From Lysobacterales bacterium (GTDB lineage: Bacteria > Pseudomonadota > Gammaproteobacteria > Xanthomonadales > Rhodanobacteraceae): a DNA stretch of 64,000 nt. Positions 15,325-25,514 of the stretch are shown here, in pieces. Made by a program: the position numbers and the translations under genes. The notes below the pieces were generated by a model. It had not been told where the DNA came from. It searched no databases and saw nothing but the letters and a program-made list of their open reading frames with translations. The DNA is taken from contig JADKJL010000008.1 in NCBI GenBank assembly GCA_016721015.1, forward strand, positions 1 through 64,000, given 5' to 3'. Positions within the stretch are counted from its first letter, which is position 1. Each line of letters opens with the position of its first letter.

Positions 15325-18300
15325 GCCAGCGCAGTGCGACGACCAAGCCCGCAACCGCGACGCCATCGGCGCCGGCACTTGCGCGCGCCGGTGTCAGCGC
15401 ACAGGACAGCGGCCAACTCGCAAACGACACCAACCAGGATCGCCCGCTGTCGGCAACCAGGCCACTCCTCGTACCGATCCGCAATGGTCGGCCCGACGAA
15501 TCGCCGCCTCCGCTCGATTTCAGCAGAATCGCTGTCAGAGGTGAACGTGGCCTGCGAATTTTCGACCCGGATACGGCGCGCGCGCAGCTTACCCGCCAGC
15601 TGTTGACCGAACTGGCGCCGGCGTTCGGCCTGGATCTCAGTCAATTGCGGATCACGGTGACGGCTGCTGGCGCGGCACGGATCGAGGCGCGCGGGGCGTC
15701 GGCGCTGCAGGAAGACCAGAACATCCTGCTGCATCCGCAACGCTATCGACCGGAGACCGAATCCGGGCGCTATCTGCTCGCGCACGAAGCCGTGCACGCG
15801 GCGCAGCGCCGTATCGATGTGCAGCAATCGTCCTCTGTGCAATCCGAGACGATGCATGTTGCCGCGGCGGAAGCGGAAGCGAGCAAACTGGGTCTCGACT
15901 TCGCGCAAGGTCGAAGCCTTCGCCGACCGCGCATATCATTGCGCCTTCTCGCTGCGGTCGCCGATACCGGTGCGGGCAGTGAAATCAAACCAACACCGGC
16001 ACTTGCCGATTCGGTGAAATCAAGTCGCTCGCGCGAACTTGCATTGATCCGCGATGCGCTCGATGGCTGGTGGGTCTCCGACGGCGACGTGTTCACCGTC
16101 ATGCGGATCCTCGACACGGTCAGCTTTCCGGTCGCCGTCGCCATGGTTGGCGCGCTGCCTGGCAAGTATCGCTACTGGCTTTGCGACAACATCAATCCCC
16201 CGCACATGTATCGACACCAGCGCTCGGTTCTGGCGAGCTACCAGGCGCTGGAGCCGAACCGCTTCGATGCAGTCGACCTGAAAGTCATGCGCGCATTGCC
16301 GGACTCCGGTCTCGACAGCGAAGAAATCGACGCCGCCCGCTACGTGTTGAAGAACCTGTCGCGCGATGCGTTCGACGAGCTGATGGCCTCCGAAAAGGGC
16401 GATGCAATCGCCAGACTGACCGGTGCGCCACTGCCCGATCCCGAGAAAATGAAACGGATTCGGGACGCCGCCAAAAAAGCCGCCGTCGATGAAGCCGCTC
16501 TGGCTGAACAACGCGGCCGCATCCTTGCACATTCCAAGGATAGTGCCGCCAACGACCTGATCGCTGAAATCAAGGTGATGCTGTCGGCGCCGAATGACGA
16601 CCACGGCGACCCGCGTGTTGCCAACGGCGCCGACGCGATCGCGGTGCTGAACCGCCTCGGCAGCGAACGTGGCGATACTGATCGCTTCAACTACATCGCA
16701 GAGCAGATGGAAAGTGCCGGCCTGATCGACACCTTGCTGCAACTGCTTCCACCAGACAGTTTCACTGGCGCGACAAATTCCGAGCACGTGCTCACCCTCA
16801 CCGCACTGGTCGAGTCACGATTGTCGATCAAGAACGAGCAGTTGCTCGAAGATCTGCTCTCCTACGGGCTGTTCGACTGGGCGATCCGCGACTACGAAGC
16901 GCTGTTCGCCTACCGGCTGATCCGCGCGATGCCGCTGGCCGCGCAGTATCGGTTCCGTCAGCGCGACGGCGGCAAGTGGTATCTGCGTCTGCTCGACAAC
17001 CTGCCGCGTGACGCGGACGGCATGCGCCGCCCAGGGCTGGAGATCCGCAAGGCCGCGAGCAAGGATGAACTGGAGGAAATGCGCAAACAGGGGGCGTCGG
17101 TACAGACCACACCTGGCGACTGGCGCGACCCCGAGAACAGCTACTACTACAACGCCTCCGAAATTCAGGAGCAACGCCTCAACCAGGGTGATGCACGCGC
17201 GCAGATGGATGCGCTGATCGCCGAATTTGAAGAAAAGCGTGCGGGCATCTACTACGACGGCGAAGCGATCGCGCTGTATGCCAAGCTGGTCGCGCTCGGC
17301 GCCGGATCACTGGAACCGGGCAAGGAGAACAGCGGCGACGAAGCGCTGCGCGAGGCGATCATTCGCGAGTTGGACTATCGCGGCTACATCGACGAACTGT
17401 TCGGACAATTGCCCGACAGTTTCCTCTACGACCAGGCCAACCGGGTCAGTACGGTCAAGATCATGCTGTCGCGCGATTCGATGCGGGTAGTCGCCCATGC
17501 ACGTGACCTGGTCAGTTACGGCGCACTCGACTGGCTGGTCTGGGACAGCGAAGCCTATCTCGCGTTCGAGTGCGTGCGTGCGCTGCCGGCCGAGGAACGC
17601 TCCACCTTCATCCGTGAGTGTCCGGAGCTGTGGGCCAGGATCCAGTCGGAGATGGGCCCGGCGATGCGCCAGGCGCGCGACATCAACGCCTACGTCGGCG
17701 ACAAGGCAGGTACCGATCGTGCTGGCGTGCTGGCCGAACTTGCCGACAAGGACTTCTGGCTCGTCGCCAACGAGGTCGCGCTTGACGGCGCGCTGCGCAT
17801 GGCGATGGCGATGTCCGAGCACCGCTTCGCCTTCGATCGATCGCAGGAATTCGATGTCATCAATACGCAGCCGGCGCTGCTGCCGCTGATCGAGAAGTAC
17901 CGGCTGTACAACCCGGCACAGGGTCGCGCGGAATACCAGAAGGAAATGCTCAAGGGCACACGCTGGCACGAGGAAGGCGTGTTCTCCTCGCTGAAGAGTT
18001 TCTGGGGCGGGCTGGTGACCCTGTGGAACATGGACGTGCTGTTCGTTGACGGCAAGATTGGCGCCAAGATCGATCTCAACAACGTCCAGGATTTCATGGG
18101 CGGCGACATCATGGGCGCCCAGCTCGCCGATCCGGCCAAGCGCGGCAGCCATCAGAGCGCGGCCGGCCCCGACGCGAACAAGCTGATCCTGATGATGGAT
18201 CCGGACTGGCTGGAAGGCGCCGGCAAATCCGCCGAACTGGTCCTGCCGCAGCTGCTCATTGACTCGACCAATGTGCAGCTCGACGGCAACACCGTGCAGA

Positions 18301-21300
18301 CCGGCGAAGTCGAACTGCGCAATCTGAATATCCGCGCCGCCTACGACGGCCAGAATGATGGTCAGGCGACCCAGGCACACGTCACCCTCGAATCGCTGGT
18401 CGCGCACGATTTGCTGCTGGCGACCAATTCGGCGATGTACACCATGGGCAAGCTCGTGGTGGAGACACTGCGCCTCGCCGCCGGCACGATCGACACCAAG
18501 ACGGGCGCCCCGCAGGGCGAGCGCAAAGGCCGCTCGATCCCGTTCCCGCTGCTGGTTCTGGCGATGTTGCCATGGCTGGCCCAGCTCGCCGCGGTGACCT
18601 TGATGGCGACCGGCATCAACAAACTGCGCGGTCTCGGCGATCAGGGCCTGAAACCCGACAATCGCTTCAAGCCCGATGTCGCCAGCCGCACCAAGGCGAT
18701 CGATATCAGCTTCTCGAAACTGGAGGCAGTGGGTTTCGCGACCAGCGGCGGCCAACGCGTGGCGCATGCGCAAATCGACGACTTCGCACTCGGCGTCGGT
18801 CTCAACAAGGCAACCCGGCTGCGCGCCGAGCTGGCCTCGATCGAGCGCCGCAAGAATGCATTGCAAAGCCGCGCGGGTGATGCTGACGCGGCGAAGACAC
18901 TGGAAGCCCTGGACAAACGCCGGGTTGAACTTGAAAGCCAGCGCGACGCGGTCGCGGCGCAGGAAGTCGAGTATCTCGCGATCCAGTCAAGAATCCGCGC
19001 TGGCGGCCTCGACGCGGCGCAACAAAAGCAGCTGCAGCGGGATCTGGATCGGCTCGATTTCGAGGACAAGGGCGGCGCCTTCCTCGACATCGGCACGATC
19101 GAAGCCTCGGGCATCTCGGGCACGGTCACGAGCAAGGAACCCATCATCCTCAACAACGTCCACGGCGAGGGTTCGAGCTCGGCGCTGATGGGCTTCCTGT
19201 CCGGCCCGACAGCGACCCCGGACGAACTCGCACGCCGCGCCGCCGGCGAGCGCCCGCCGGGAGTGATCTCGAAGGATCGTCCGGCGGACTTCAGCATTGA
19301 ACTGGGCAACGTTCACACCGGGCAACTGACTGTTTCTGGCGGCGTGCAGAGCGTCAAGGACATCGACCAGCGGCTCGATGACCTCAAGGATTCAGCCAAG
19401 CGCCCGGAAATGAAGCCGCTGATCGAAAGCCTCGAAATGCTGCGGCCAAAGGCGCAGCGCTACGAAGCGATGGTGGCGTCGGGGCTGTCGTCGCTGAGTC
19501 AGGCCCAGCTCGACGAATTCCGCGACTTGCGCAAACTGTTGACTGCGGATGCGGCGCTGATCGTCGAATCGATCGATCTCACCCGCGCGCGCATCGACGC
19601 CGATCTAGCCAGCGGGCGCATCGATCTGAGCGCGGAGCGAGCGCAGATCTCCGGCCTGCAACTGCCGCAGAAAGGCATTGCGGTCGAGATGATCGTCGCC
19701 AACGGCATCCGCGCCGGTGCGCTGCCGGCCAATGGTCTGCTCGACTGGAGCGAGTGGAAGAAAAATCTGCGCGATGTCGATGGCAAGATCGACTCGCTGG
19801 AAATCACCGGCGCACGCAGCAAATACCACGGTCTGCTGTTCGAGAAAGCGACGCTCACCGGCGCCTATGCCTCGGTCAAGGATCGCGGCAACCTGATCGA
19901 AGCCGGTTTGCAGCAATTGAATATCGAAGGTTTGGGGTTGGTGCCGCGCCTGGGACTGCTCAATCAGCGCCTGCATGGATTGCGCGAAAAGGCACGTGTG
20001 GCCGAAGCGGGCGATAGAGCTGCGATCGAAAAAGAAGCCGACAAGCTTGAAAGCAAGATCTCGGAACTGCAGGCGCTGGCGGATCGGCGCCTTGGCGCCT
20101 ACCTGCGCCTGGAACACGCCAAGACGCCGGATGAGATCAGCACGGCGAAGGACGAGGTCGCCGAAGTCGACGGCATCATCGCCTATGACCTCGCCCAATA
20201 CGGCGTCGCGCAGGCGCAGCTCGACGAGTTCGGAGTCAGGATCAGCGGTGCCGGCGATCTGATCAGCGACGCGCTCGGCGGCGGCATCGACCCGATGTCG
20301 GTGCTCGAGCGCGGCGGCGTGACTGTCACCGGCACCGGTCCGAACGATCGGCTGTTCAAGAAGATGTCGTTGCATCACGCACAAACCGTTGCGCACATGC
20401 CCAACAAGGGCTTGGAGGCCGATGTCGGCGCCTTCGATGTCGGTGAGACCAGGCTCAATCTGACCGCGAAAAAGGACGGTGATTCGCTCTTCATCGAGGT
20501 GCCAAAGTTCGAGGTCGATTCACTGATGATGGATCGCCTGCTGCTCACCTCCAGTGCGGGCGGGATCGACAGCGAGAGCGGCTTCCAGGTCTGGTCCACC
20601 GGCAAGAGCGGAATCGACAACTTCGTGTTCGATGGCAGTGTCCGCCTCGATTCGAAGGTCAAGGGCAGTCGCGACCTCTCCGACTACCGCGTCGCACATG
20701 TCCATTTCACGCATCTGGGGATTGGCAGCCTGTACGGCAACGGCCTCGGCTTTTCCCAGCTCGGCAAGAAGTTCGAGGTCGATATCCGTTCCGGCTCGAT
20801 CAATGGCATCAGCGCCGATGGCATCGACATCGACATTCCGGAAGACGAGAAAGCAAAGACCCAGATCACCGGCAAGGTCGGCATCGATTCGATCGACAAA
20901 GTGGTGCTGGGCAAAGCCGTTTTTGGCGCCTGGAGTGCGAACAGCGGTCAGATCGACGCCAAGCGCATTGACGTGAATCTGCTCAGGGACGGCGACCTGG
21001 AAGCCAGCGTCGGCGATCTGGATCTGGCCGGCTTCATGGTCCGCGGCCCCGACGGCTGGGTGCGTTTTTCGCTCACCGACCTGGCCGGCAAGCTCAGCTG
21101 GAAGAAGGGCGTTCTCGATATTCCTGATTTGCACTTCGGAAACTTGCTGGTACACGGCGTGCACTGGAAGATCGGCGAGCACGGCTTCATCGAATCGGAC
21201 AAGACCAGCACGCTGTCGGGCGTGCGTATGTCCGCGACCCTTGACACCCGCGAGGTTCCAGCAAAAGGCAAGAAAGATGAAACGGAGCGCGAACTGACCC

Positions 21301-23630
21301 GGGTCCGGATCAAGGCCCTGCATGTCGACAAGATTGAATCCGAACATCTGATCTATCAGGACGAGGACAACCGGGTCGAACTGCGCGCCGCCGACCCGAC
21401 CAAGGCGCAAGAGAAACAGATGACTGGTTTCAAGCCGTTGTTTCTGCAGAACCTCAACGTCCTCGATGTCGATTGGAAAAAGGACAGCGGGCTGGCCAAG
21501 GGATCGGCCTCGATTGAAAACTATCAGGCCGCCGCGCACTACGAGGGCCTGAAGACGGGTCTCAAGGCCGGCATCGGCCTCAATGGCAAGGGCATGAACG
21601 CCGAGGTGGTCGGCCCTGGCGCCTACACCTTCGATGTCGGCACCATCGAGAAGACGGGTGGCTACTACGGTGACGGCAAGATCAGCACAGGTTTTGGCAC
21701 CGGCGCGATCGTCGGCAAGCTCGCCATGGGGCCTGACTACGCCGAGCTGCACGACGTCGAGATCGCCGCCGCCCACCTCGACGACACCGTCTATGCCGAT
21801 GCACCTCGCCTGCTCAAGCTCACCAGTACCAAGGTCGAGCGGATCAGGCTGGCCAAGGTGCGTCAGAACTATGCGTTGTCCACCGGCCCCGACAACGAGC
21901 CAGTGAAGACCAAGACCGACATGGTGCTGGAGGGGCTTGAACTGTTCGGCATTGTTGCCGAGGGTCTCGACTACGACAGCGGTGAAACGGTCCAGACCAA
22001 CGACGAGGGCGAAGAGGAAACCTCGAAACAGCACATTGTCGGCAAGAAGGCGTTGATCGACTATCTGCAGGTCGAGAAATTCACCCGAAATGCCGAGGGT
22101 GCCGGTGAAGTCACCGCGAAGATCGACGTCCGTCCGGGCGCGGATCCCAAGAAAGTGCATCCGTTCGCGATGCGCGGATTGACCGCCGATCTAACCAGCC
22201 AGATCGGTGATGCGACCAAGACCAAGCACCTCGTGTCCAACGTCAACGGCGGACCATTGACGGCCAACGGAATCAAGTTCTCGACCGTCACGCTCGGCAT
22301 GCGCCCGGACGGTACCCCGGTTACCCGCACGGCGTTCGACGGCAGCTTCACGTTGTCCCGGCTGGGCTTCCTCAACCCGCGACTCACGCTTACCGACGAG
22401 CACGGCAAGACCACGCGTATCCGCGCAAGTAGCGTCGAGATCGCCGGAATCAAACCGCGGCTGTTGCCCAACGGCACCATGGCGATTCCGATCGACTCGA
22501 TCGTCGCCCGCGGCATCGTCGCCCGCCATGGCGACATGCGCATCCGTCTGCCGTTGCTTGAGATCAAGGATATCGCGGTCGGCATGCGTGGCATGGGCAC
22601 CGCCGAAGGCATGGAGATGCTGGCAACGCGGATCGGCAGCATCGAGGCGACCGGCCTGAAGTTGACCATCACCAAGCGCCACAAACCCAGGCTCACCGAC
22701 ACCGAGTATGCCGACGCGCTGAAGGCGTACGAACGCGACCAGGCCGATGCGGCCAAGCACCCGCCCGGCAACTTTATTGCCGAGCCGATCTCGGGAATGC
22801 AGGGCAGTCTGTCCGGCGAGTACGACCTTGGGCCGTGGTACGCGCCGTGGCCGGATCCCGACATCGACCCGAAGATCGTCGACGGCAAGATCGACTTCGG
22901 CGGCATGACCAATTTCTCGGTGCAACTGCACACCTACAATGTCGAGCGCGACGGCGTGATCCGTCCGGAAGATCAGATCACCTTGGGCAACGTCGTCGAC
23001 GTCAAGACGCTCAAGGATTTCAAGCGCAAGATGCCGGGTTTTTACGGTGACGCCGGTTCCTGGAACTACGGCCAGATCAACCTGCGCGAAACAGTTGAAG
23101 GTCTGGCCAACGAGCCCGGCTCGAAGCCGTCGCGTGACTACGAGCCCGCGGCGATCGACGATTTCACCGACTTCAGCGGCATCATCATGCTTGGCGATGG
23201 CCGCATGGGTTACGACAAGGACGGCGATGGCCTGCTCGGCGAGGGCGACAACTGGGTCGAATTCAAGCGTGAAACCTTCCTGCAAAACGCTTTCACGCTG
23301 AAGGCAGCCAGCCTTGGCAAGAGCATCGATCTGCACGCGGCGGAATTGCATCTTGGTGGCTCCGGTTTCAGCGCCGGCAAGACCCGCGACGGCACGACGC
23401 GAATCGGCCGCACTTCGGATATCAGCTTCGAACAGGTCGACGTCAACATCAGCGGCCTGTCGTCGATGACGGTCAGTGTGACTCTCAAGATCCAGAAGAG
23501 CACGATCCTCGATGTAGAAATCGGCGACGTGATGTTCACTGATCCGACCGGGCTGGAAACGCTCACCGCGCCCGATGTCACCGACGTCGATCCAACCGGC
23601 GTCGCCGGCTCACTGGTGCCGTCGCCATGA
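15321..23630 (+). CDS. Giant 2769-residue DUF4157 (HExxH) eCIS protein with helical and beta-repeat regions
   Basis: The N-terminus (about 50-190) is a DUF4157-type domain with HEAVH at 155-159; such metallopeptidase-like domains recur in eCIS toxins and cargo. Two related helical units follow at about 400-560 and 630-790; both contain 'L-x-S/DL-SYG-LFDW/LDW' and 'IRALP/VRALP' elements. From about 900 to the end is a long strand-rich region with recurring phrases (VHGEG, LNLTAKKDG, DIPDLHFGNLLVHGV), reminiscent of AsmA/TamB-like beta-groove repeats. It is broken by a hydrophobic segment (about 1073-1098, PLLVLAMLPWLAQLAAVTLM) and coiled-coil-like stretches (about 1165-1250, 1547-1617). No catalytic domain other than HEAVH is recognised. 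It could be cargo, a tape-measure substitute or a shell component. Confidence 0.8.
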   Translation: MSQRSATTKPATATPSAPALARAGVSAQDSGQLANDTNQDRPLSATRPLLVPIRNGRPDESPPPLDFSRIAVRGERGLRIFDPDTARAQLTRQLLTELAPAFGLDLSQLRITVTAAGAARIEARGASALQEDQNILLHPQRYRPETESGRYLLAHEAVHAAQRRIDVQQSSSVQSETMHVAAAEAEASKLGLDFAQGRSLRRPRISLRLLAAVADTGAGSEIKPTPALADSVKSSRSRELALIRDALDGWWVSDGDVFTVMRILDTVSFPVAVAMVGALPGKYRYWLCDNINPPHMYRHQRSVLASYQALEPNRFDAVDLKVMRALPDSGLDSEEIDAARYVLKNLSRDAFDELMASEKGDAIARLTGAPLPDPEKMKRIRDAAKKAAVDEAALAEQRGRILAHSKDSAANDLIAEIKVMLSAPNDDHGDPRVANGADAIAVLNRLGSERGDTDRFNYIAEQMESAGLIDTLLQLLPPDSFTGATNSEHVLTLTALVESRLSIKNEQLLEDLLSYGLFDWAIRDYEALFAYRLIRAMPLAAQYRFRQRDGGKWYLRLLDNLPRDADGMRRPGLEIRKAASKDELEEMRKQGASVQTTPGDWRDPENSYYYNASEIQEQRLNQGDARAQMDALIAEFEEKRAGIYYDGEAIALYAKLVALGAGSLEPGKENSGDEALREAIIRELDYRGYIDELFGQLPDSFLYDQANRVSTVKIMLSRDSMRVVAHARDLVSYGALDWLVWDSEAYLAFECVRALPAEERSTFIRECPELWARIQSEMGPAMRQARDINAYVGDKAGTDRAGVLAELADKDFWLVANEVALDGALRMAMAMSEHRFAFDRSQEFDVINTQPALLPLIEKYRLYNPAQGRAEYQKEMLKGTRWHEEGVFSSLKSFWGGLVTLWNMDVLFVDGKIGAKIDLNNVQDFMGGDIMGAQLADPAKRGSHQSAAGPDANKLILMMDPDWLEGAGKSAELVLPQLLIDSTNVQLDGNTVQTGEVELRNLNIRAAYDGQNDGQATQAHVTLESLVAHDLLLATNSAMYTMGKLVVETLRLAAGTIDTKTGAPQGERKGRSIPFPLLVLAMLPWLAQLAAVTLMATGINKLRGLGDQGLKPDNRFKPDVASRTKAIDISFSKLEAVGFATSGGQRVAHAQIDDFALGVGLNKATRLRAELASIERRKNALQSRAGDADAAKTLEALDKRRVELESQRDAVAAQEVEYLAIQSRIRAGGLDAAQQKQLQRDLDRLDFEDKGGAFLDIGTIEASGISGTVTSKEPIILNNVHGEGSSSALMGFLSGPTATPDELARRAAGERPPGVISKDRPADFSIELGNVHTGQLTVSGGVQSVKDIDQRLDDLKDSAKRPEMKPLIESLEMLRPKAQRYEAMVASGLSSLSQAQLDEFRDLRKLLTADAALIVESIDLTRARIDADLASGRIDLSAERAQISGLQLPQKGIAVEMIVANGIRAGALPANGLLDWSEWKKNLRDVDGKIDSLEITGARSKYHGLLFEKATLTGAYASVKDRGNLIEAGLQQLNIEGLGLVPRLGLLNQRLHGLREKARVAEAGDRAAIEKEADKLESKISELQALADRRLGAYLRLEHAKTPDEISTAKDEVAEVDGIIAYDLAQYGVAQAQLDEFGVRISGAGDLISDALGGGIDPMSVLERGGVTVTGTGPNDRLFKKMSLHHAQTVAHMPNKGLEADVGAFDVGETRLNLTAKKDGDSLFIEVPKFEVDSLMMDRLLLTSSAGGIDSESGFQVWSTGKSGIDNFVFDGSVRLDSKVKGSRDLSDYRVAHVHFTHLGIGSLYGNGLGFSQLGKKFEVDIRSGSINGISADGIDIDIPEDEKAKTQITGKVGIDSIDKVVLGKAVFGAWSANSGQIDAKRIDVNLLRDGDLEASVGDLDLAGFMVRGPDGWVRFSLTDLAGKLSWKKGVLDIPDLHFGNLLVHGVHWKIGEHGFIESDKTSTLSGVRMSATLDTREVPAKGKKDETERELTRVRIKALHVDKIESEHLIYQDEDNRVELRAADPTKAQEKQMTGFKPLFLQNLNVLDVDWKKDSGLAKGSASIENYQAAAHYEGLKTGLKAGIGLNGKGMNAEVVGPGAYTFDVGTIEKTGGYYGDGKISTGFGTGAIVGKLAMGPDYAELHDVEIAAAHLDDTVYADAPRLLKLTSTKVERIRLAKVRQNYALSTGPDNEPVKTKTDMVLEGLELFGIVAEGLDYDSGETVQTNDEGEEETSKQHIVGKKALIDYLQVEKFTRNAEGAGEVTAKIDVRPGADPKKVHPFAMRGLTADLTSQIGDATKTKHLVSNVNGGPLTANGIKFSTVTLGMRPDGTPVTRTAFDGSFTLSRLGFLNPRLTLTDEHGKTTRIRASSVEIAGIKPRLLPNGTMAIPIDSIVARGIVARHGDMRIRLPLLEIKDIAVGMRGMGTAEGMEMLATRIGSIEATGLKLTITKRHKPRLTDTEYADALKAYERDQADAAKHPPGNFIAEPISGMQGSLSGEYDLGPWYAPWPDPDIDPKIVDGKIDFGGMTNFSVQLHTYNVERDGVIRPEDQITLGNVVDVKTLKDFKRKMPGFYGDAGSWNYGQINLRETVEGLANEPGSKPSRDYEPAAIDDFTDFSGIIMLGDGRMGYDKDGDGLLGEGDNWVEFKRETFLQNAFTLKAASLGKSIDLHAAELHLGGSGFSAGKTRDGTTRIGRTSDISFEQVDVNISGLSSMTVSVTLKIQKSTILDVEIGDVMFTDPTGLETLTAPDVTDVDPTGVAGSLVPSP

Positions 23631-24490
23631 CGCGCAATCGCCTCCCAGGCTCTGCCGCACGCATGCGCGGCGCGGCGTTGCAGTCCAGTTCTGCTCGGGG
23701 CGCGCCGCTGCCGCCACATCAGCGTGCATTTTTCGAGCACGGCTTCGGTCAGGATTTCTCACAGGTGCGCGTGCATACCGGGCCGGATGCGGGCGCGTTC
23801 GCGCGCTCGATGGGTGCAAAGGCGGTGACCAGCGGCGACGATATCGCCTTCGCCCAGGGGCGCTTTGCGCCCGACTCCACGCAAGGCCGCACCCTGCTTG
23901 GGCACGAGCTCGCGCACGTCGCGCAACAGCGTCAGGGCGGCGCATCTGACGCCAGCGAAAGTCGTGCGCGCAGCGCGGCACAGACCGTCGCCGATGGCGG
24001 TCATGCTTCAGCGCAATCGCTCGGTGGCGCCGAACCGGGCGGCCTGCATTGCGACCCCGACGACGAGGCAAAAAAGCCCGAACAGGCGCCGACACCTGGG
24101 CCATTGCTGCCTTACCGACAGCCAACCTGGCGACAGCCGTCGTTGATACCGCCGCTGACGCTTGGACAGCCGCCGAACATCGACTGGTTGAGCATGCGCT
24201 CCAGCTTCACCGACCGCGGCATGCCGTTCAACATGCGCGATGGCGATTCGATTGGCGCCGAATGGAGGCGCAGCAAGGCCTTGCTTGAGACGTTCGGGAT
24301 CGACGAGCGTTTCAAATTCTGGTTCATCAATCAGGACTGGATTCTCAACAAAGGCATCAAGTACCAGCTCGATACCAACAATGCACGCGACAACCCGAAT
24401 GCCATGGATCTGGGAAAACGGGAATTCGACACCGCCTATCCGGATGCGAAAGGCATTCCGCCAATTCCCTTCTTCAGCAAAGAGTTCTGA
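23627..24490 (+). CDS. DUF4157-domain protein, putative eCIS cargo
   Basis: The 287-residue protein has a canonical DUF4157 domain at about 30-105: FGQDFSQVRVHTGPDA, GDDIAFAQGRF and LGHELAHVAQQRQGG with HELAH as the metal-binding motif. The middle is Pro-rich, and the last 110 residues (FNMRDGDSIGAEWRRSKALL, INQDWILNKGIKYQLDTNN) form a separate domain with no recognised family. N-terminal DUF4157 plus a variable C-terminal domain is the known plan of eCIS-associated toxins. It overlaps the giant gene by 4 nt. Activity is not known. Confidence 0.82.
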   Translation: MTRNRLPGSAARMRGAALQSSSARGAPLPPHQRAFFEHGFGQDFSQVRVHTGPDAGAFARSMGAKAVTSGDDIAFAQGRFAPDSTQGRTLLGHELAHVAQQRQGGASDASESRARSAAQTVADGGHASAQSLGGAEPGGLHCDPDDEAKKPEQAPTPGPLLPYRQPTWRQPSLIPPLTLGQPPNIDWLSMRSSFTDRGMPFNMRDGDSIGAEWRRSKALLETFGIDERFKFWFINQDWILNKGIKYQLDTNNARDNPNAMDLGKREFDTAYPDAKGIPPIPFFSKEF

Positions 24491-24511
24491 AATGACCGGG
24501 CAGAGTCAATC

Positions 24512-25165
24512 ATGACTGGATATTCGCGATCACCTAAATTGCTGCGCGGCGGCCTCGTCGTGCTCGACCCGGTCAGTGGGAATCTGCTGCGCATTATCGG
24601 TCTGCAGTACAACCCCGACACGATGACCCGCAGCCTGCAAATTCGCGGCGCCGGGAGCGAAAGCGGCGATCACGTCGAAGCGCTGCGCCTGAAAGGGCCG
24701 CCGGTGGAGACAATCAAGCTCGAGGCCGAGATTGACGCCACGGATGAACTTGGAGCCGCGCCTTTGCCGGAGACAAGTCTGGGTCTGCTTCCGCAGCTCG
24801 CAGCGATCGAGGCGCTCGTGCATCCGGCCAGCAGTGATTTATTTGTAAACAATGCCATCGCATCGGCCGGCTGGCTGGAGATCGCGCCCGCATCCGCGCC
24901 GTTGACGGTGTTCGTATTCGGTCCGAACCGGATCATGCCGGTGCGCATCACCGAACTGAGCATTACCGAAGAAGCGTTCGACACTTCGCTCAATCCGATC
25001 CGCGCCAAGATCAGTCTCGGCCTGCGTGTATTGAGCGTTGACGATATCGGTTTCGACAGCAAGGGCGGCGGTCTGTACATGGGTTATCTGCAGGCCAAGG
25101 AACGTCTCGCCGCACAGGCTGCCGGCAGCGATTTCCGCTCGCTCGGCATTCCCGGAATCTTTTGA
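24512..25165 (+). CDS. eCIS tube-baseplate connector (CIS tube protein N-terminal family, Pvc7-like)
   Basis: The 217-residue protein begins with a strand-rich domain (LVVLDPVSGNLLRIIGLQYN, PDTMTRSLQIRG, PPVETIKLEAEIDATD) matching the CIS_tube family that links the inner tube to the baseplate hub. TVFVFGPNRIMPVRITELSI and NPIRAKISLGLRVL continue the beta pattern to the end. In many systems this domain is fused to LysM; here LysM seems to be provided by the next gene. The ATG at 24512 follows the previous stop by about 20 nt. Confidence 0.85.
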   Translation: MTGYSRSPKLLRGGLVVLDPVSGNLLRIIGLQYNPDTMTRSLQIRGAGSESGDHVEALRLKGPPVETIKLEAEIDATDELGAAPLPETSLGLLPQLAAIEALVHPASSDLFVNNAIASAGWLEIAPASAPLTVFVFGPNRIMPVRITELSITEEAFDTSLNPIRAKISLGLRVLSVDDIGFDSKGGGLYMGYLQAKERLAAQAAGSDFRSLGIPGIF

Positions 25166-25188
25166 TCACGACCCTGGAGCTCATGCCG

Positions 25189-25512
25189 ATGGCGAACTAC
25201 GATTTTCCACCGACCAGTCGCTACTACGCGATCGAGATCGCGACGTTGACAGCCGAGGATGGCAGCGTGACACCGTATCTGCGCCGCCGCTTTCTGCCGT
25301 CGGCCGAGGGTTTCGTGCTGTTGCACGAATATCGGGTCAGCGAGGGCGAGCGTCCCGACCACGTCGCCGCGCGCGAACTCGGCGATCCGGAAGCGTTCTG
25401 GCGCCTGTGCGATGCCAACGGAGTGATGCATCCGGACGAACTGACCGATACCGTCGGTGAAACCGTGCGCATCACCCTGCCCGCCGGCATTCCGCCGCCG
25501 GCGAGGGAGTAA
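25189..25512 (+). CDS. Small LysM-type baseplate hub protein
   Basis: About 107 residues, started at ATG 25189 because GGAG lies 9 nt before it; a TTG at 25162 overlapping the previous stop and an ATG at 25183 are alternatives. The sequence (YRVSEGERPDHVAARELGDP, FWRLCDANGVMHPDELT, VGETVRITLPAGIP) has the 'tolerance of low sequence but fixed turns' pattern of a LysM-like unit: D/E-x-x-x-x-A-x-x-L-G-D-P ... W-R-L-C-D-A-N. Such proteins (gp53-like) sit in the baseplate between hub and tube. Confidence 0.72.
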   Translation: MANYDFPPTSRYYAIEIATLTAEDGSVTPYLRRRFLPSAEGFVLLHEYRVSEGERPDHVAARELGDPEAFWRLCDANGVMHPDELTDTVGETVRITLPAGIPPPARE

Positions 25513-25514
25513 GC

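Noticed and set aside
20520..22160. 546-codon minus-strand frame inside the giant gene
   Set aside because: Antisense shadow of a continuous 2769-codon frame; composition (His/Gln/Val-rich) is not protein-like.
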